Shown: positions 9,923 to 18,626, counted from the stretch's first letter. The stretch is DNA of 64,000 nucleotides from Candidatus Rifleibacteriota bacterium (GCA_018818125.1 JAHISQ010000165.1:1-64000), one strand, 5' to 3'. Translations and numbers: made by a program. Notes: a model not told the origin generated them from the letters alone.

Positions 9923-10834
9923 TCAGATCGGGGGCAGATTTTTGCGCACGACCACCTGATTGCCATTGCCCAGGTAGGTAAGGTCGTCAAAACTCAGACG
10001 CGCCAGCATGATGCCGCGGCCATTGGCCGCCAGCAGGTTTTCGGGGTCATTGGGATCGGGCACATTCTGCCAGTCAAACCCCTCACCTTCGTCTGTTATT
10101 GTCCATTCGCAGCATTCACCATCCATCTGGAACTGCACCAGAACGCTGCGATCCTTGTATGGCGCCGCAGACATGCGCTGACTGACAAGATTATTCCAGT
10201 CTCCTGATTCACCCTCAAGTGCCTCACCTTTTTCGGTATAGTTGATGCCCAGATTACCATGCTCAATTGCATTCATTATGATTTCGAGCAGCCCAAGATG
10301 AACACTCAAACGCTCGGCGGCAGGAATTCGGCCTTCGGTTTCCTGCATCAGGCGATCAACCACCTTGCTGACAATGCCAGGCAGATTACCCAGTTGCAAC
10401 GTCAGTTCACGATGCAGAATCATTCCAAAGACTTCACGCTCTGCCGAACGGGTAGTCAGTACATCTTCATATTTCTTGAGATTGGCAATAACATCCTGCG
10501 GCAATACAGGCTTAACCAGATAATCATTGGCATGTAGACGCAAAGCTTTTAACGTGTATTCGGCCGTACCAAAGGCAGTAGTCATTACAACAATTGAATC
10601 GTATGACTTTTTGCGAATTTTTTCGAGCATTTCGAGACCATCCATGATGGGCATCGAAATATCAGAAAAAACCAGCTCCGGTTGAAAAGATTCAAAGCAT
10701 TTTAAGCCCTCTGCCCCATTCGCAGCCTCCATGACGTCGTAGCCTTCGTCACGAATCAGAGTAGTCATAAACTGTCGCGAAGCTTCGTCGTCCTCAACGA
10801 TGAGAACTTTCATTTTTCGGGTTTTAAAATCCAT
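9923..10834 (-). CDS. Response regulator with RsbW/anti-sigma-type ATPase output
   Basis: The protein has 303 residues. A receiver at about residues 8-125 has phospho-acceptor D58 in FSDISMPIMDG and Lys in YLVKPVLP. The C-terminal half is a HATPase of the SpoIIAB/RsbW type, with an N box (IIMNAIEHGNLG), G1 (DEGEGFD) and G2 (GRGIMLARL). It lacks a HisKA domain, so it is not a classical sensor kinase. Such proteins phosphorylate STAS anti-anti-sigma factors or bind sigma factors, here presumably switched by receiver phosphorylation. ATG at 10834 has GGGGAG five bases upstream and overlaps the upstream kinase by 11 nt, indicating translational coupling; that kinase is the obvious phosphodonor. 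No STAS or sigma gene is adjacent, so the partner is unknown. Confidence 0.85.
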   Translation of the reverse strand: MDFKTRKMKVLIVEDDEASRQFMTTLIRDEGYDVMEAANGAEGLKCFESFQPELVFSDISMPIMDGLEMLEKIRKKSYDSIVVMTTAFGTAEYTLKALRLHANDYLVKPVLPQDVIANLKKYEDVLTTRSAEREVFGMILHRELTLQLGNLPGIVSKVVDRLMQETEGRIPAAERLSVHLGLLEIIMNAIEHGNLGINYTEKGEALEGESGDWNNLVSQRMSAAPYKDRSVLVQFQMDGECCEWTITDEGEGFDWQNVPDPNDPENLLAANGRGIMLARLSFDDLTYLGNGNQVVVRKNLPPI

Positions 10835-12419
10835 TGATTCTCCCCTTTTTATAGAGTTGTAGCATGTGATCCATCAATCCTTCAACCTTTTTAACTAACA
10901 GGTCGGGAGAAAATGGCTTGGCTATGAACTCGACTGATCCCTCTCTTACGGCTTTCTTTATCATGTCATCAACTGGTTCAGAAGAAATAACCAGCAAAGG
11001 AACCTGCTTATATTCTACATCAGCAGCAAGGTTTATGACAAATTCTTTGCAGTCGTCTGCAGAAATATTCCAGTCAATTATGATCAACTGAAAAGCTTTG
11101 CCGGCATGCAAAAAAGCACGTGCCTGCTGCGAATCTGCAACAGTCTCTATCTGGTGCAGCCCCATACTTCGCAAAATGTCGCGAATTGCAAACACCAGCA
11201 TCTCATTGTCATCTATAACAAGCGCTCTTAAATCACCGACACTTCCTTCTGAGGAGTCATGAAGCAAGTCGGCAAAACTTATAAGAATCGTCGTCCCAGA
11301 GATCTCATCTGAGGTATAACTCACCGAACCGCCGGCAGTCTCTGCCATCAGACGGGCTGAATATCCACCAAGACCAGTGCCACCCCTTTTCCCGTGCGAA
11401 ATGAACTTATGCAAAAACTTGTCGCGAACTTCGACCGGTATGATGCCCGGGTTGCTGACAGTTATGTGAGCATGCGGCTTGTCAAAAAATGCAACGCTTA
11501 CCACTTCGTTTTCCGGGCATGCTTCGAGAGCGTTCTTGATAAAATTGGCCAACATTGCATAAAAGAGCGATTCTTCGCCATTCACAAAAAATTCGCTGCC
11601 AGATTGTGCTTCTTCATTGTTGATGCATAGCCGAAACCGGATCGACTTCGCATCCAGAAAGTCTGAAAGCTCAAATTTGATCTGTTCAACAATCTTTACC
11701 AGTTCTACAGGCACCGGGTGAATTTTATAGGTGCCCATCTCCATTTTATAAAGATCCATGGACTTATTTATCATGTCGAGCATTTTGGCACCCGACTTTT
11801 CGAGCATGCGCACACTTTCCATGACATCGGAAGGCAGATCCTTGCGTCTTTTCAATAAAGCGGGAATACCGATAAAAGCTGTCAGAGGTGTCTTGAGATC
11901 ATGCCGCATGATGCGCTCAACCTGCTCACGAAGTTTAACGTTTTCGGTAAGAATCTCATTCTGGCGCTCAAGATCCGCCACTGCCTGACGTAGAGCCAGG
12001 TGAGTCGCAACTCTGGCCTCGACAATTGAAGGCGTTACCGGCTTGGTAATATAGTCGACGGCACCGGCCGCGAAGCCTTTTTCCTCATCAGCGGCATCCT
12101 CTTTGGCGGTTACAAAAATAACCGGAATATTTCTGGTGCTCTGACGATCTTTGAGTCTCCTGCACACCTCATAACCATCAATGCCAGGCATCATTACGTC
12201 GAGCAAAATCAGATCAGGCGGCTCAGCACAGTCTGCAAGCGCAAGCGCTTTTTCACCTGATGTCGCGATTTTTATGCGATAGCACGAAGCAAGAATTTTG
12301 CGAATAAGCTGAATGTTGTCGGCGACATCGTCAACAATCAAGATTGTCTTCTTCGCTGACGCTTCCTGCACGCGAGAACTCCTCTTAGTCACGATATCCT
12401 GAGTTACTGTTCTAACCAT
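10824..12419 (-). CDS. Receiver-HisKA-HATPase-receiver hybrid kinase
   Basis: A soluble 531-residue protein. An N-terminal receiver (about 25-145, D74 in LLDVMMPGIDG, Lys in YITKPVTP) takes the place of a sensor, so this kinase is probably itself an intermediate in a relay. A short coiled coil leads to H173 in MRHDLKTPLTAF, then a HATPase with N box (NFIKNALEA) and GTGLGGYSA as G2. The C-terminal receiver has its Asp in IIIDWNISADD and Lys in FIAKPFSPDL. Its stop overlaps the start of the receiver-RsbW gene, so the two form an operon and likely a cognate pair. No clear ribosome-binding site is seen before the ATG. Confidence 0.9.
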   Translation of the reverse strand: MVRTVTQDIVTKRSSRVQEASAKKTILIVDDVADNIQLIRKILASCYRIKIATSGEKALALADCAEPPDLILLDVMMPGIDGYEVCRRLKDRQSTRNIPVIFVTAKEDAADEEKGFAAGAVDYITKPVTPSIVEARVATHLALRQAVADLERQNEILTENVKLREQVERIMRHDLKTPLTAFIGIPALLKRRKDLPSDVMESVRMLEKSGAKMLDMINKSMDLYKMEMGTYKIHPVPVELVKIVEQIKFELSDFLDAKSIRFRLCINNEEAQSGSEFFVNGEESLFYAMLANFIKNALEACPENEVVSVAFFDKPHAHITVSNPGIIPVEVRDKFLHKFISHGKRGGTGLGGYSARLMAETAGGSVSYTSDEISGTTILISFADLLHDSSEGSVGDLRALVIDDNEMLVFAIRDILRSMGLHQIETVADSQQARAFLHAGKAFQLIIIDWNISADDCKEFVINLAADVEYKQVPLLVISSEPVDDMIKKAVREGSVEFIAKPFSPDLLVKKVEGLMDHMLQLYKKGRINGF

Positions 12420-12485
12420 TCGATGATAGCATACGACAACGAATACGACAATAAGGCCTTGTCAAAGAGCAACTGTTACATTCTT

Positions 12486-12538
12486 AGGTGGCTCTTATGG
12501 CCTTTGGCCATAAGAGCCCCGTATCCCGTAGTGCTCAC
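12486..12538. repeat. Dispersed intergenic repeat A, copy 1, with a 13-bp hairpin
   Basis: This copy contains a perfect hairpin at 12490-12518, with arms GGCTCTTATGGCC and GGCCATAAGAGCC and a TTT loop. CGTATCCCGTAGTGCTCAC follows. Nearly the same 53 bp occur inverted at 18572-18626, and the right part recurs inverted at 30232-30267. It lies in the 312-bp divergent gap 12420-12731. The rest of that gap holds only the promoter at 12607. Confidence 0.7.
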
Positions 12539-12606
12539 AGAGAGTTACAGCCCCCGAAACAAACTCCTCAACCTGTTTATTAACATTTCTTAAGGTAAGC
12601 ATGCTA

Positions 12607-12635
12607 TTGACTTTCAAACAGCCGCGCTCTAGAAT
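12607..12635 (+). promoter_or_regulatory. Sigma-70-type promoter for the PAS kinase gene at 12732
   Basis: TTGACT at 12607-12612 and TAGAAT at 12630-12635 are separated by exactly 17 bp, giving five of six matches in each hexamer. Initiation would fall near 12642, leaving a leader of about 90 nt before ATG 12732. Confidence 0.6.
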
Positions 12636-12731
12636 GCACCGATAGACTATAAATTGCCTTTGGCCGCAATTCTTGCCTGGCTAAAAACATGATACCCGAT
12701 GATCATATCGATGAAAGCAGTATAAATAGAT

Positions 12732-14690
12732 ATGAACAATGCACCGACAACCGCCTCAACCGGACAAGAGCTGGCTTATGCAAACCTTCTGGCAAATCTG
12801 CCGGGTATGGTTTATCGCTGTCTTAATCAAAAAAACTTCCCCATGGAATTTGCCAGCGAGGGCTGCCTTGAACTAACTGGCTATGCGTCGGCAGACCTCG
12901 TCGGCAACGGCGACAATATCGCGTATGGCAAACTGATTCACCCCGATGATCAACAGATGGTATGGGACACTGTCCAGAAAGCCATTCAGACCAACACAGC
13001 ATTCGTTCTGGAATATCGCATTTTCAGAAAAGACGGCCAGATGCGCTGGGTCTGGGAAAAAGGCTGTTCCGCAACCTCGCAGGATCACATCGGAGTAATC
13101 GACGGCGTCATTCTCGACATAACCAGTCGAAAAGAGTCTGAAGAAGCCGCATTTAAAGCCAACGAAAAACTGCAGGACAGTGAATCGCGTTTTAAACTGC
13201 TGAACGAGCTCGCACCAAGCGGCATAATTATCTCTGACCAGAATCAAAATATTCTGCATATCAACCAGCGCTTCACCGACCTGTTTGGCTATACCACTGA
13301 AGACGTTCCTTCGGTAGAAAAATGGTGGCCACTTGCTTATCCTGACCCGGTACAAAGAGCTAAAGTCCGCGAAGACTGGGCTGCCCTTATGGCAATTGCA
13401 CAAAGCAATCATTCTGAAATAGTCAGTTATGAAACACAGGTGACCTGTAAAAATGGCAGCACCTGCCAGGTCGATTTTCGCGCCGCGTCAAATGGCGAGC
13501 TGATTATTGTATTATTCTCTGATATAACCAAGCGCTGGAAGCTTACAGAACAGTTGCGCATGGCGCACAAAATGGAATCAGTAGGGCGTCTGGCCGGGGG
13601 CGTCGCCCACGATTTTAACAATATAGCTGGCGTCATTATTGGCTATGCCGAATTAGCCCTCGAAAAAGTCAAAGAGGATGATTTGCTGCGTGAAGATCTT
13701 ACAGAGATTCTCGAAGCAGGGAAACGGTCACGCGAAATTACCAGGCAATTACTGGCATTTGCGCGCAAGCAATGTATCAGACCGGTAAAAGTTGATCTCA
13801 ACGAACTGATCGGCGGCATTTTGAGCATGCTCAGACGACTGATCGGCGAAAATATTGATCTGGCCTGGCTACCAGAAACCGATTTGTGGCCAGTAAATTT
13901 CGACCCGGCCCAGCTCGACCAGATACTCGCCAGCATCTGCATCAATGCCCGCGATGCTATTTCGGCCAACGGAAAAATAATTATCGAGACGGGCAATGTT
14001 GTTCTTGACAGCTATTATTGTAATGAACACCGTGGATTTGTGCCCGGCGAGTATGCCATGATCGCGGTAAGCGACAATGGTTGCGGAATAGGCAAAGAAG
14101 CACTCGATCATTTATACGAGCCATTTTTCAGCACCAAAGAGCAACACCATAACGGCGGCATGGGCCTGTCTGTCGTTTACGGCATTGTCAAACAGAACAA
14201 CGGGTTTATCAATGCATACAGCGAGCTTAATGTGGGCACTACCATTAAAGTCTATCTGCCGAGGCTCATTGTTTCAGAAGCTCCCCCTAAGGCGATGAAA
14301 CAGCCCAGTATACCAACGGGCGACAACGAGATGCTGCTGCTCGTCGAAGATGACCCGGGAGTCATGAAAATGACAAAAATGCTACTGGAAAGGCTGGGAT
14401 ACCGGGTAATAGCCGCAGGCGCGCCGAGGGCGGCAATAAGCCTGGCAAAAGCGCATCAGGATAAAATCAAATTACTGATCACCGATGTAATAATGCCAGA
14501 AATGGATGGGCGCATGCTTGCGACTCAATTGCAGCTGATCAGCCCCGAGCTCAAAATACTGTTCATGTCGGGCTACACTGCCAACGTAGTTGCCCAACAG
14601 AACATACTCGACGCGGATACAAATTTCATTCAAAAACCGTTCTCAATGCGGGACATAGCCAACAAGGTGCACAAAGTCCTGAACCAGTGA
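12732..14690 (+). CDS. PAS-PAS histidine kinase (HPK4 type) with C-terminal receiver
   Basis: The protein has 652 residues and no membrane segments. PAS 1 (about 20-140) contains the PAC-like motif FRKDGQMRWVWEKG; PAS 2 covers about 150-275. The H box is of the HPK4 type, GRLAGGVAHDFNN with H293, followed by an N box (ICINARDAI), DNGCGIG and GGMGLSVVYGIVKQN. A receiver follows with D585 in LITDVIMPEMDG and Lys in FIQKPFS. The same H-box style and the same C-terminal MSGYTA...KPFS ending recur in the minus-strand genes at 14848 and 18746 and in the relic at 20298, so these four are paralogues. No clear Shine-Dalgarno is seen before the ATG; the start rests on PAS alignment and the upstream promoter. 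Confidence 0.9.
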   Translation: MNNAPTTASTGQELAYANLLANLPGMVYRCLNQKNFPMEFASEGCLELTGYASADLVGNGDNIAYGKLIHPDDQQMVWDTVQKAIQTNTAFVLEYRIFRKDGQMRWVWEKGCSATSQDHIGVIDGVILDITSRKESEEAAFKANEKLQDSESRFKLLNELAPSGIIISDQNQNILHINQRFTDLFGYTTEDVPSVEKWWPLAYPDPVQRAKVREDWAALMAIAQSNHSEIVSYETQVTCKNGSTCQVDFRAASNGELIIVLFSDITKRWKLTEQLRMAHKMESVGRLAGGVAHDFNNIAGVIIGYAELALEKVKEDDLLREDLTEILEAGKRSREITRQLLAFARKQCIRPVKVDLNELIGGILSMLRRLIGENIDLAWLPETDLWPVNFDPAQLDQILASICINARDAISANGKIIIETGNVVLDSYYCNEHRGFVPGEYAMIAVSDNGCGIGKEALDHLYEPFFSTKEQHHNGGMGLSVVYGIVKQNNGFINAYSELNVGTTIKVYLPRLIVSEAPPKAMKQPSIPTGDNEMLLLVEDDPGVMKMTKMLLERLGYRVIAAGAPRAAISLAKAHQDKIKLLITDVIMPEMDGRMLATQLQLISPELKILFMSGYTANVVAQQNILDADTNFIQKPFSMRDIANKVHKVLNQ

Positions 14691-14691
14691 A

Positions 14692-14726
14692 ATTGCTTCG
14701 TCTGCGGATGCCTCCTTGCAATGACA
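14692..14726. repeat. Inverted, diverged copy of the TGTCATTGC...GAAGCAAT repeat
   Basis: ATTGCTTCG at 14692 and GCAATGACA ending at 14726 are the reverse complements of the two ends of the 33-bp unit found twice just downstream. With those copies it can form long stem-loops in the short space between two convergent genes, where it may help stop transcription. Confidence 0.5.
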
Positions 14727-14741
14727 GATTAAAAGCCACCT

Positions 14742-14815
14742 TGTCATTGCGAGCGTAGCGAAGCAATCTCATGACAGACAGATGTCATTGCGAGCGTAGC
14801 GAAGCAATCTCATGA
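14742..14815. repeat. Two perfect 33-bp direct repeats (TGTCATTGCGAGCGTAGCG...)
   Basis: Positions 14742-14774 and 14783-14815 are identical over 33 bp, from TGTCATTGCGAGCG to GAAGCAATCTCATGA, 41 bp apart start to start. Units of the type CATTGCGAGC..GAAGCAATC are a recurrent intergenic repeat in unrelated bacterial genomes. They separate the convergent kinase genes ending at 14690 and 14848. Confidence 0.8.
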
Positions 14816-14847
14816 GAAACTGTTTGTAACTCAATCGATCAACATTT

Positions 14848-17800
14848 CTACTGATCAATAACCTGACGGACTGCCCGCGATAACTCAGCGTTCGAAAAAG
14901 GCTTGCCGATAAAATCAATGCCTTCTTTAAGGATTCCCTGTTGCGCAATCACATCTGCGGTGTAACCCGACATATAAAGACAACGAATACCCGGACGCTT
15001 TGCCTGCAGTTCTTCGAACAGCTCACGACCGTTCATTTCAGGCATAACCACGTCAGTCAGCAACAGATCTATTGTCTGCAGCTCCTCAGCCAGCTTGACG
15101 GCTTCTAATGGCGACCTTGTAGATATTACCGAATATCCAAGTCCGGTCAGAATTTTGCTGGCCAATCTCAGAATAGAAGCGTCGTCTTCGACAACCAAAA
15201 TAGTCTCACCTTTGTTTGCAACCTTCTCAATCGTTTTCTTCTTCGCCGTCTCAGCATGGCTAATGTCATACATCGGCAGATAAATCTTAAATATTGTCCC
15301 CTGACCGATTTCGCTGTATACGTTGATGAATCCATCATTCTGCTTAACAATACCAAAAACCGTTGCCAAACCAAGCCCGGTGCCCCGACCGAGCTCTTTG
15401 GTTGTAAAAAATGGTTCGAAAATCTTTGCTACGGTCGCTTTATCCATGCCACAACCGCTGTCGCTTACCGACAACAGCGCATATCGGCCAGCTAAAGTGC
15501 CGGGGTGATCAGCGCAGTATTCTTCGTCAAACTCGCACACTCCAGTTTCGATTATTACTTTCCCTGCGCCAGACATAGCATCACGAGCATTAACACAAAG
15601 ATTGGTAAAAATCTGATTGATCTGCGACAGATCCATTTTAACAGCAAGAGAGCCCTCCATTGGGATCCACACCAGATCTATGGTTTCGCCAATCAGACGC
15701 CGTAACATCTTAAGCATTCCATTTATGCATTCGTTAATATCGAGAATTCTGGGAGAAATGGCCTGCTTCCTTGCAAACGCCAGCAACTGACCAGTTATTT
15801 CGGTTGAACGCGCAGCAGCTTTGTGAATCTCGGCAAGATATTCGTTCATCTGCGAGTCTTTATCCTGTATATCATCCATCGCAAGCTCGGTATAGCCAAG
15901 TATGACTCCCAGCATATTGTTGTAATCATGAGCAACCCCGCCGGCAAGCTGACCGACAACTTCCATCTTCTGGGCCTGCTGCAACTGCTCATTCAAACGC
16001 AAATACTCGGTTATATCATGCTTTACCGCCACATAATTAACGATTTTACTCATGGCAAATACCGGTGAAATAGTTGTATCCTCGACCACAAGGCGGCCAT
16101 CTTTGCACTTGTTCACCATGCGACCATTCCAGGTCATGCCGTTCGAAATCGTCTTCCAGAGGTCTTCGTAAAACTTCCGGTCATGCTTGCCGCTTTTAAA
16201 AATACTGGTTTTTTTGCCAAGCACTTCGGCGCGGCTGAACCCGGTCAGATTTTCGAGAGCGGGGTTCGCATACTGTATGGTTCCATCGATGTCAGTTATC
16301 AAAATCACTTCGCCAACCTGTTCAATAGCAGAAGTCAACCGGTCGAGTTCGGATTCAGATTCTTTTCTGCTGGAGATGTTTTTTGCAAAGACAAGCAAAC
16401 TGCTTTGGCCGAGGTAATTAATAGGTGTAAAGGTTATATCTACCGGAATTTCAGTCTTATCCAGGCGAAGAAATACCATTTCGACTGTCGGAGTGCCTCT
16501 TTTATCATGAACTATCGCGTTTATGAGTTTTTGCTGTGCTTCACGGGCAGAGGGATGAACAAAATCCAGAACAGGCTTATTGAGCAACTGGGCAGATGAC
16601 ATAGCACCCAGAAGCCGACAGACCTCGTCATTAAGGTAGGAAAACAGACCATCTGTCTGCACAAATATGCCGGTTGGCGCGCCTTCGACCAGCGTCCTGA
16701 AATGCGCCTCACTCTGTGTCAGTTCCCTGGTTTTAAGCGTTACCTGGCGGCGAAGTGTCCACGACCAGAGAAAAACCAGCATCAGAATGCCTGCCAGAGG
16801 CATTGTTACAATGGCCACATAACGTAAAACTTGCTCCAGGCCTCTCTGTGGCTCTTCGTAAATTCCCAGCCACTTTGCCTGGATCTTACGAAACTCACCA
16901 GAAGCCTCTATTACTTTGAGCCCTTCAGAAAATTTGGCAAGCAAAGCCTTATTGTCATTGGCAAATACAAAGCAGTAATCAGTCGAATTTACTGGTTGCG
17001 CTGACAACTCGACATTGTCAATTGCATGCTTCTTCATCATGTAGAGAGCTGTCAGTCTTGAGATTAATATGCAGTCATAGAGGCCCCTTGAGAGATTCAC
17101 GATAGCTTCTTCCTGGGTTTCGACAACTGTCAGGTTAGTTGCACCAATTTTTTTAACCAGCAGATCGTGCATCAGATCGCCATTTTGCACGGCAACGGTT
17201 CTGTCCGCCAGCTCATCAAAGCTTACCGGCGGATTGACAGTGCCCTTACGCCAGGCAATTACGTTGCCGCTAATAATGTACGGCTGCGAAAAACTAAATT
17301 TGAGATTGCGCTCAGGCGAATAGAGCATGCCCTGAATGACGTCGATCTTGCCAAATTCGAGGTCACGTACAACGTCTGGCCAGCAGTCAAGTCTGATTTC
17401 AACAGCGATCCCGACGGCTTTGGCTACCGCATTGGTGATATCAACATTGAATCCGGCAGGTCGGCCATTCTCGTCGAGGAACTCAAAAGGCGGATAATTG
17501 TGGTCGCCACCCACTATTATTCGACGAAACGAAGGAATTTCGAGACTGGCAAACCATTTGGCGTGCAGAAAGCTATGGGTGCCATCGGCAATTGCCAGAG
17601 CCAGTCCTTCGTTAAGCAAAGCCAGAGTTCTGCTGTCACCTTTTTTGACGGCAAAACAAAAATCCTGACGGAATTCCATAATTGGCTTGTTCAGAACTCT
17701 AAGATTCTTCAGCCCGGCTTCTTCAAGCAGACGAAGCGCTACCAGGCGCTGAATCACCACTGCGTCGCAATCCCCGCTGGCGAGCTTTTCAAATGCTTCA

Positions 17801-18312
17801 ACAAAGGTAGGTTCGGTGATAATATCTATGCCACGGTCGCCGCGGCGCAGAAACTCTTCAGCGTTGTCACCTTTCATAACCGCCACTCTACGCCCGCGCA
17901 AGTCGACAAGGTCATTAATATCTTTGTTATCTTCTCTTACGACTATAGCGCCAGTCATGGTCAGATAGGGCACCGAAAAATCGAACAGTTCTTCACGTTC
18001 AGGAGTTCTGCCGACCAGGGGTAAAGCCTGAATTTCGCCGCGTTCGAGCTGGCCGCGCACCTCATTCCAGGTGCCAGTATTAAAAGTTACCTCACGGCCC
18101 ATGATCGCGAGAGATTTTTGCAGCAGTTCAACCGAAAAGCCGTCAGCTCTACCGTCAGGGTAGACAATACAGAATGGCGGGTAATCGGTCTCACAGCCCG
18201 AAAGAATGGGTTTGAGAGCCTCTGGCTCTTTTTTTTGAGCGGCAAGGCTGGCTGCTATTAAAACAAAAACAGCCAGACAGCAAAGTAAGATCAATTTTCT
18301 CTTTGTTTTCAT
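14848..18312 (-). CDS. Dual SBP_bac_3 sensor hybrid histidine kinase
   Basis: The ATG at 18312 gives 1154 residues and a clean signal peptide (MKTKRKLILLCCLAVFVLIAA) behind AGGG. An in-frame ATG at 18348 would precede the predicted transcript start. Two tandem periplasmic solute-binding domains (family 3, about 36-265 and 268-490) each carry the Y-PPF motif (TDYPPFCIVYPDGRADGF; HNYPPFEFLDENG). A membrane span lies near 500-522. Two PAS domains (about 545-660 and 670-790) lead to H795 in GGVAHDYNNMLG, then HATPase (DSGCGMD, GTGLGLATVFG) and a receiver with D1087 in LLTDVVMPEMNG. It resembles BvgS/EvgS-type kinases in its Venus-flytrap sensors but has the HPK4 core shared with its neighbours. 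Ligands are likely amino-acid-like molecules, by family. Confidence 0.93.
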   Translation of the reverse strand: MKTKRKLILLCCLAVFVLIAASLAAQKKEPEALKPILSGCETDYPPFCIVYPDGRADGFSVELLQKSLAIMGREVTFNTGTWNEVRGQLERGEIQALPLVGRTPEREELFDFSVPYLTMTGAIVVREDNKDINDLVDLRGRRVAVMKGDNAEEFLRRGDRGIDIITEPTFVEAFEKLASGDCDAVVIQRLVALRLLEEAGLKNLRVLNKPIMEFRQDFCFAVKKGDSRTLALLNEGLALAIADGTHSFLHAKWFASLEIPSFRRIIVGGDHNYPPFEFLDENGRPAGFNVDITNAVAKAVGIAVEIRLDCWPDVVRDLEFGKIDVIQGMLYSPERNLKFSFSQPYIISGNVIAWRKGTVNPPVSFDELADRTVAVQNGDLMHDLLVKKIGATNLTVVETQEEAIVNLSRGLYDCILISRLTALYMMKKHAIDNVELSAQPVNSTDYCFVFANDNKALLAKFSEGLKVIEASGEFRKIQAKWLGIYEEPQRGLEQVLRYVAIVTMPLAGILMLVFLWSWTLRRQVTLKTRELTQSEAHFRTLVEGAPTGIFVQTDGLFSYLNDEVCRLLGAMSSAQLLNKPVLDFVHPSAREAQQKLINAIVHDKRGTPTVEMVFLRLDKTEIPVDITFTPINYLGQSSLLVFAKNISSRKESESELDRLTSAIEQVGEVILITDIDGTIQYANPALENLTGFSRAEVLGKKTSIFKSGKHDRKFYEDLWKTISNGMTWNGRMVNKCKDGRLVVEDTTISPVFAMSKIVNYVAVKHDITEYLRLNEQLQQAQKMEVVGQLAGGVAHDYNNMLGVILGYTELAMDDIQDKDSQMNEYLAEIHKAAARSTEITGQLLAFARKQAISPRILDINECINGMLKMLRRLIGETIDLVWIPMEGSLAVKMDLSQINQIFTNLCVNARDAMSGAGKVIIETGVCEFDEEYCADHPGTLAGRYALLSVSDSGCGMDKATVAKIFEPFFTTKELGRGTGLGLATVFGIVKQNDGFINVYSEIGQGTIFKIYLPMYDISHAETAKKKTIEKVANKGETILVVEDDASILRLASKILTGLGYSVISTRSPLEAVKLAEELQTIDLLLTDVVMPEMNGRELFEELQAKRPGIRCLYMSGYTADVIAQQGILKEGIDFIGKPFSNAELSRAVRQVIDQ

Positions 18313-18348
18313 TAGAACCCTATCAGACAGATAACTGCATCCAGACAT

Positions 18349-18378
18349 ATTCTATATTTTTTTAATATAACCGGACAA
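18349..18378 (-). promoter_or_regulatory. Sigma-70-type promoter for the dual-SBP kinase
   Basis: On the minus strand TTGTCC (18378-18373) and TAGAAT (18354-18349) are 18 bp apart. Initiation would fall near 18342, which leaves about 30 nt of leader before ATG 18312 and excludes the alternative ATG at 18348. Confidence 0.5.
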
Positions 18379-18450
18379 ATCTTCGTGCTCGTGCTCACAT
18401 GGATGGTGCGGTCGGGCATACTCGCAATACCAGTCCTGAAAAGGATTCAC
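18352..18450 (-). CDS. Possible 32-residue Cys/His-rich small protein
   Basis: A short frame from GTG 18450 to TAG encodes 32 residues with two Cys and four His, including WYCEYARPHHPCEHEHED, a plausible metal-binding composition. No Shine-Dalgarno is visible, and the frame overlaps the proposed promoter of the kinase gene. The same frame stays open upstream into a dispersed repeat, so it may be the surviving tail of a broken gene or chance. Confidence 0.2.
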   Translation of the reverse strand: MNPFQDWYCEYARPHHPCEHEHEDLSGYIKKI

Positions 18451-18487
18451 GTAATCGCAGCTGCAGGCAAACAATGAGCGAGATTTC

Positions 18488-18548
18488 GCACAAAGACGCG
18501 GGGACGCAGAGAATACGAGATCTCTCCCTTTGGTCGAGATGACATTCT
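18488..18548. repeat. Dispersed repeat B (GCACAAAG ... AGATCTCTCCC ... GTCGAGATGACAT), copy 1
   Basis: The block GCACAAAG, then a purine-rich stretch, then AGATCTCTCCCTTTGGTCG and AGATGACAT is repeated in the same order at 30337-30406. The ATCTC/GAGAT arms can pair imperfectly. It lies in the 430-bp gap between the kinases at 18312 and 18746. Confidence 0.6.
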
Positions 18549-18571
18549 TCGGCAGGGTGCGCTTCGGCCCG

Positions 18572-18626
18572 GTGAGCACTGCGGGATACTTGGCTCTAAT
18601 GTCCACAAAGGCCATAAGAGCCACCT
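18572..18626. repeat. Dispersed intergenic repeat A, copy 2 (inverted)
   Basis: The reverse complement reads AGGTGGCTCTTATGGCC, a short spacer, then TTAGAGCCAAGTATCCCGC and AGTGCTCAC. It matches copy 1 at 12486-12538 with only a few differences. Further right in the same gap are a 9-bp inverted repeat (TCCTGTGGC at 18629 and GCCACAGGA at 18649) and TTTGTGGCTTAGTGCGAG at 18698, which recurs near 30412. Confidence 0.7.

Noticed and set aside
12873..13412. Minus-strand open frame of 179 codons
   Set aside because: It is antisense to the PAS domains of the kinase at 12732 and shows no family resemblance.
14742..14815. CRISPR-like direct repeats
   Set aside because: Only two direct units with an 8-bp separation, no spacers of regular length and no cas genes; the unit is a known type of intergenic repeat.
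17167..18024. Long plus-strand open frame (285 codons) inside the dual-SBP kinase gene
   Set aside because: It lies antisense to well-conserved solute-binding domains, has no recognisable domain and no ribosome-binding site.
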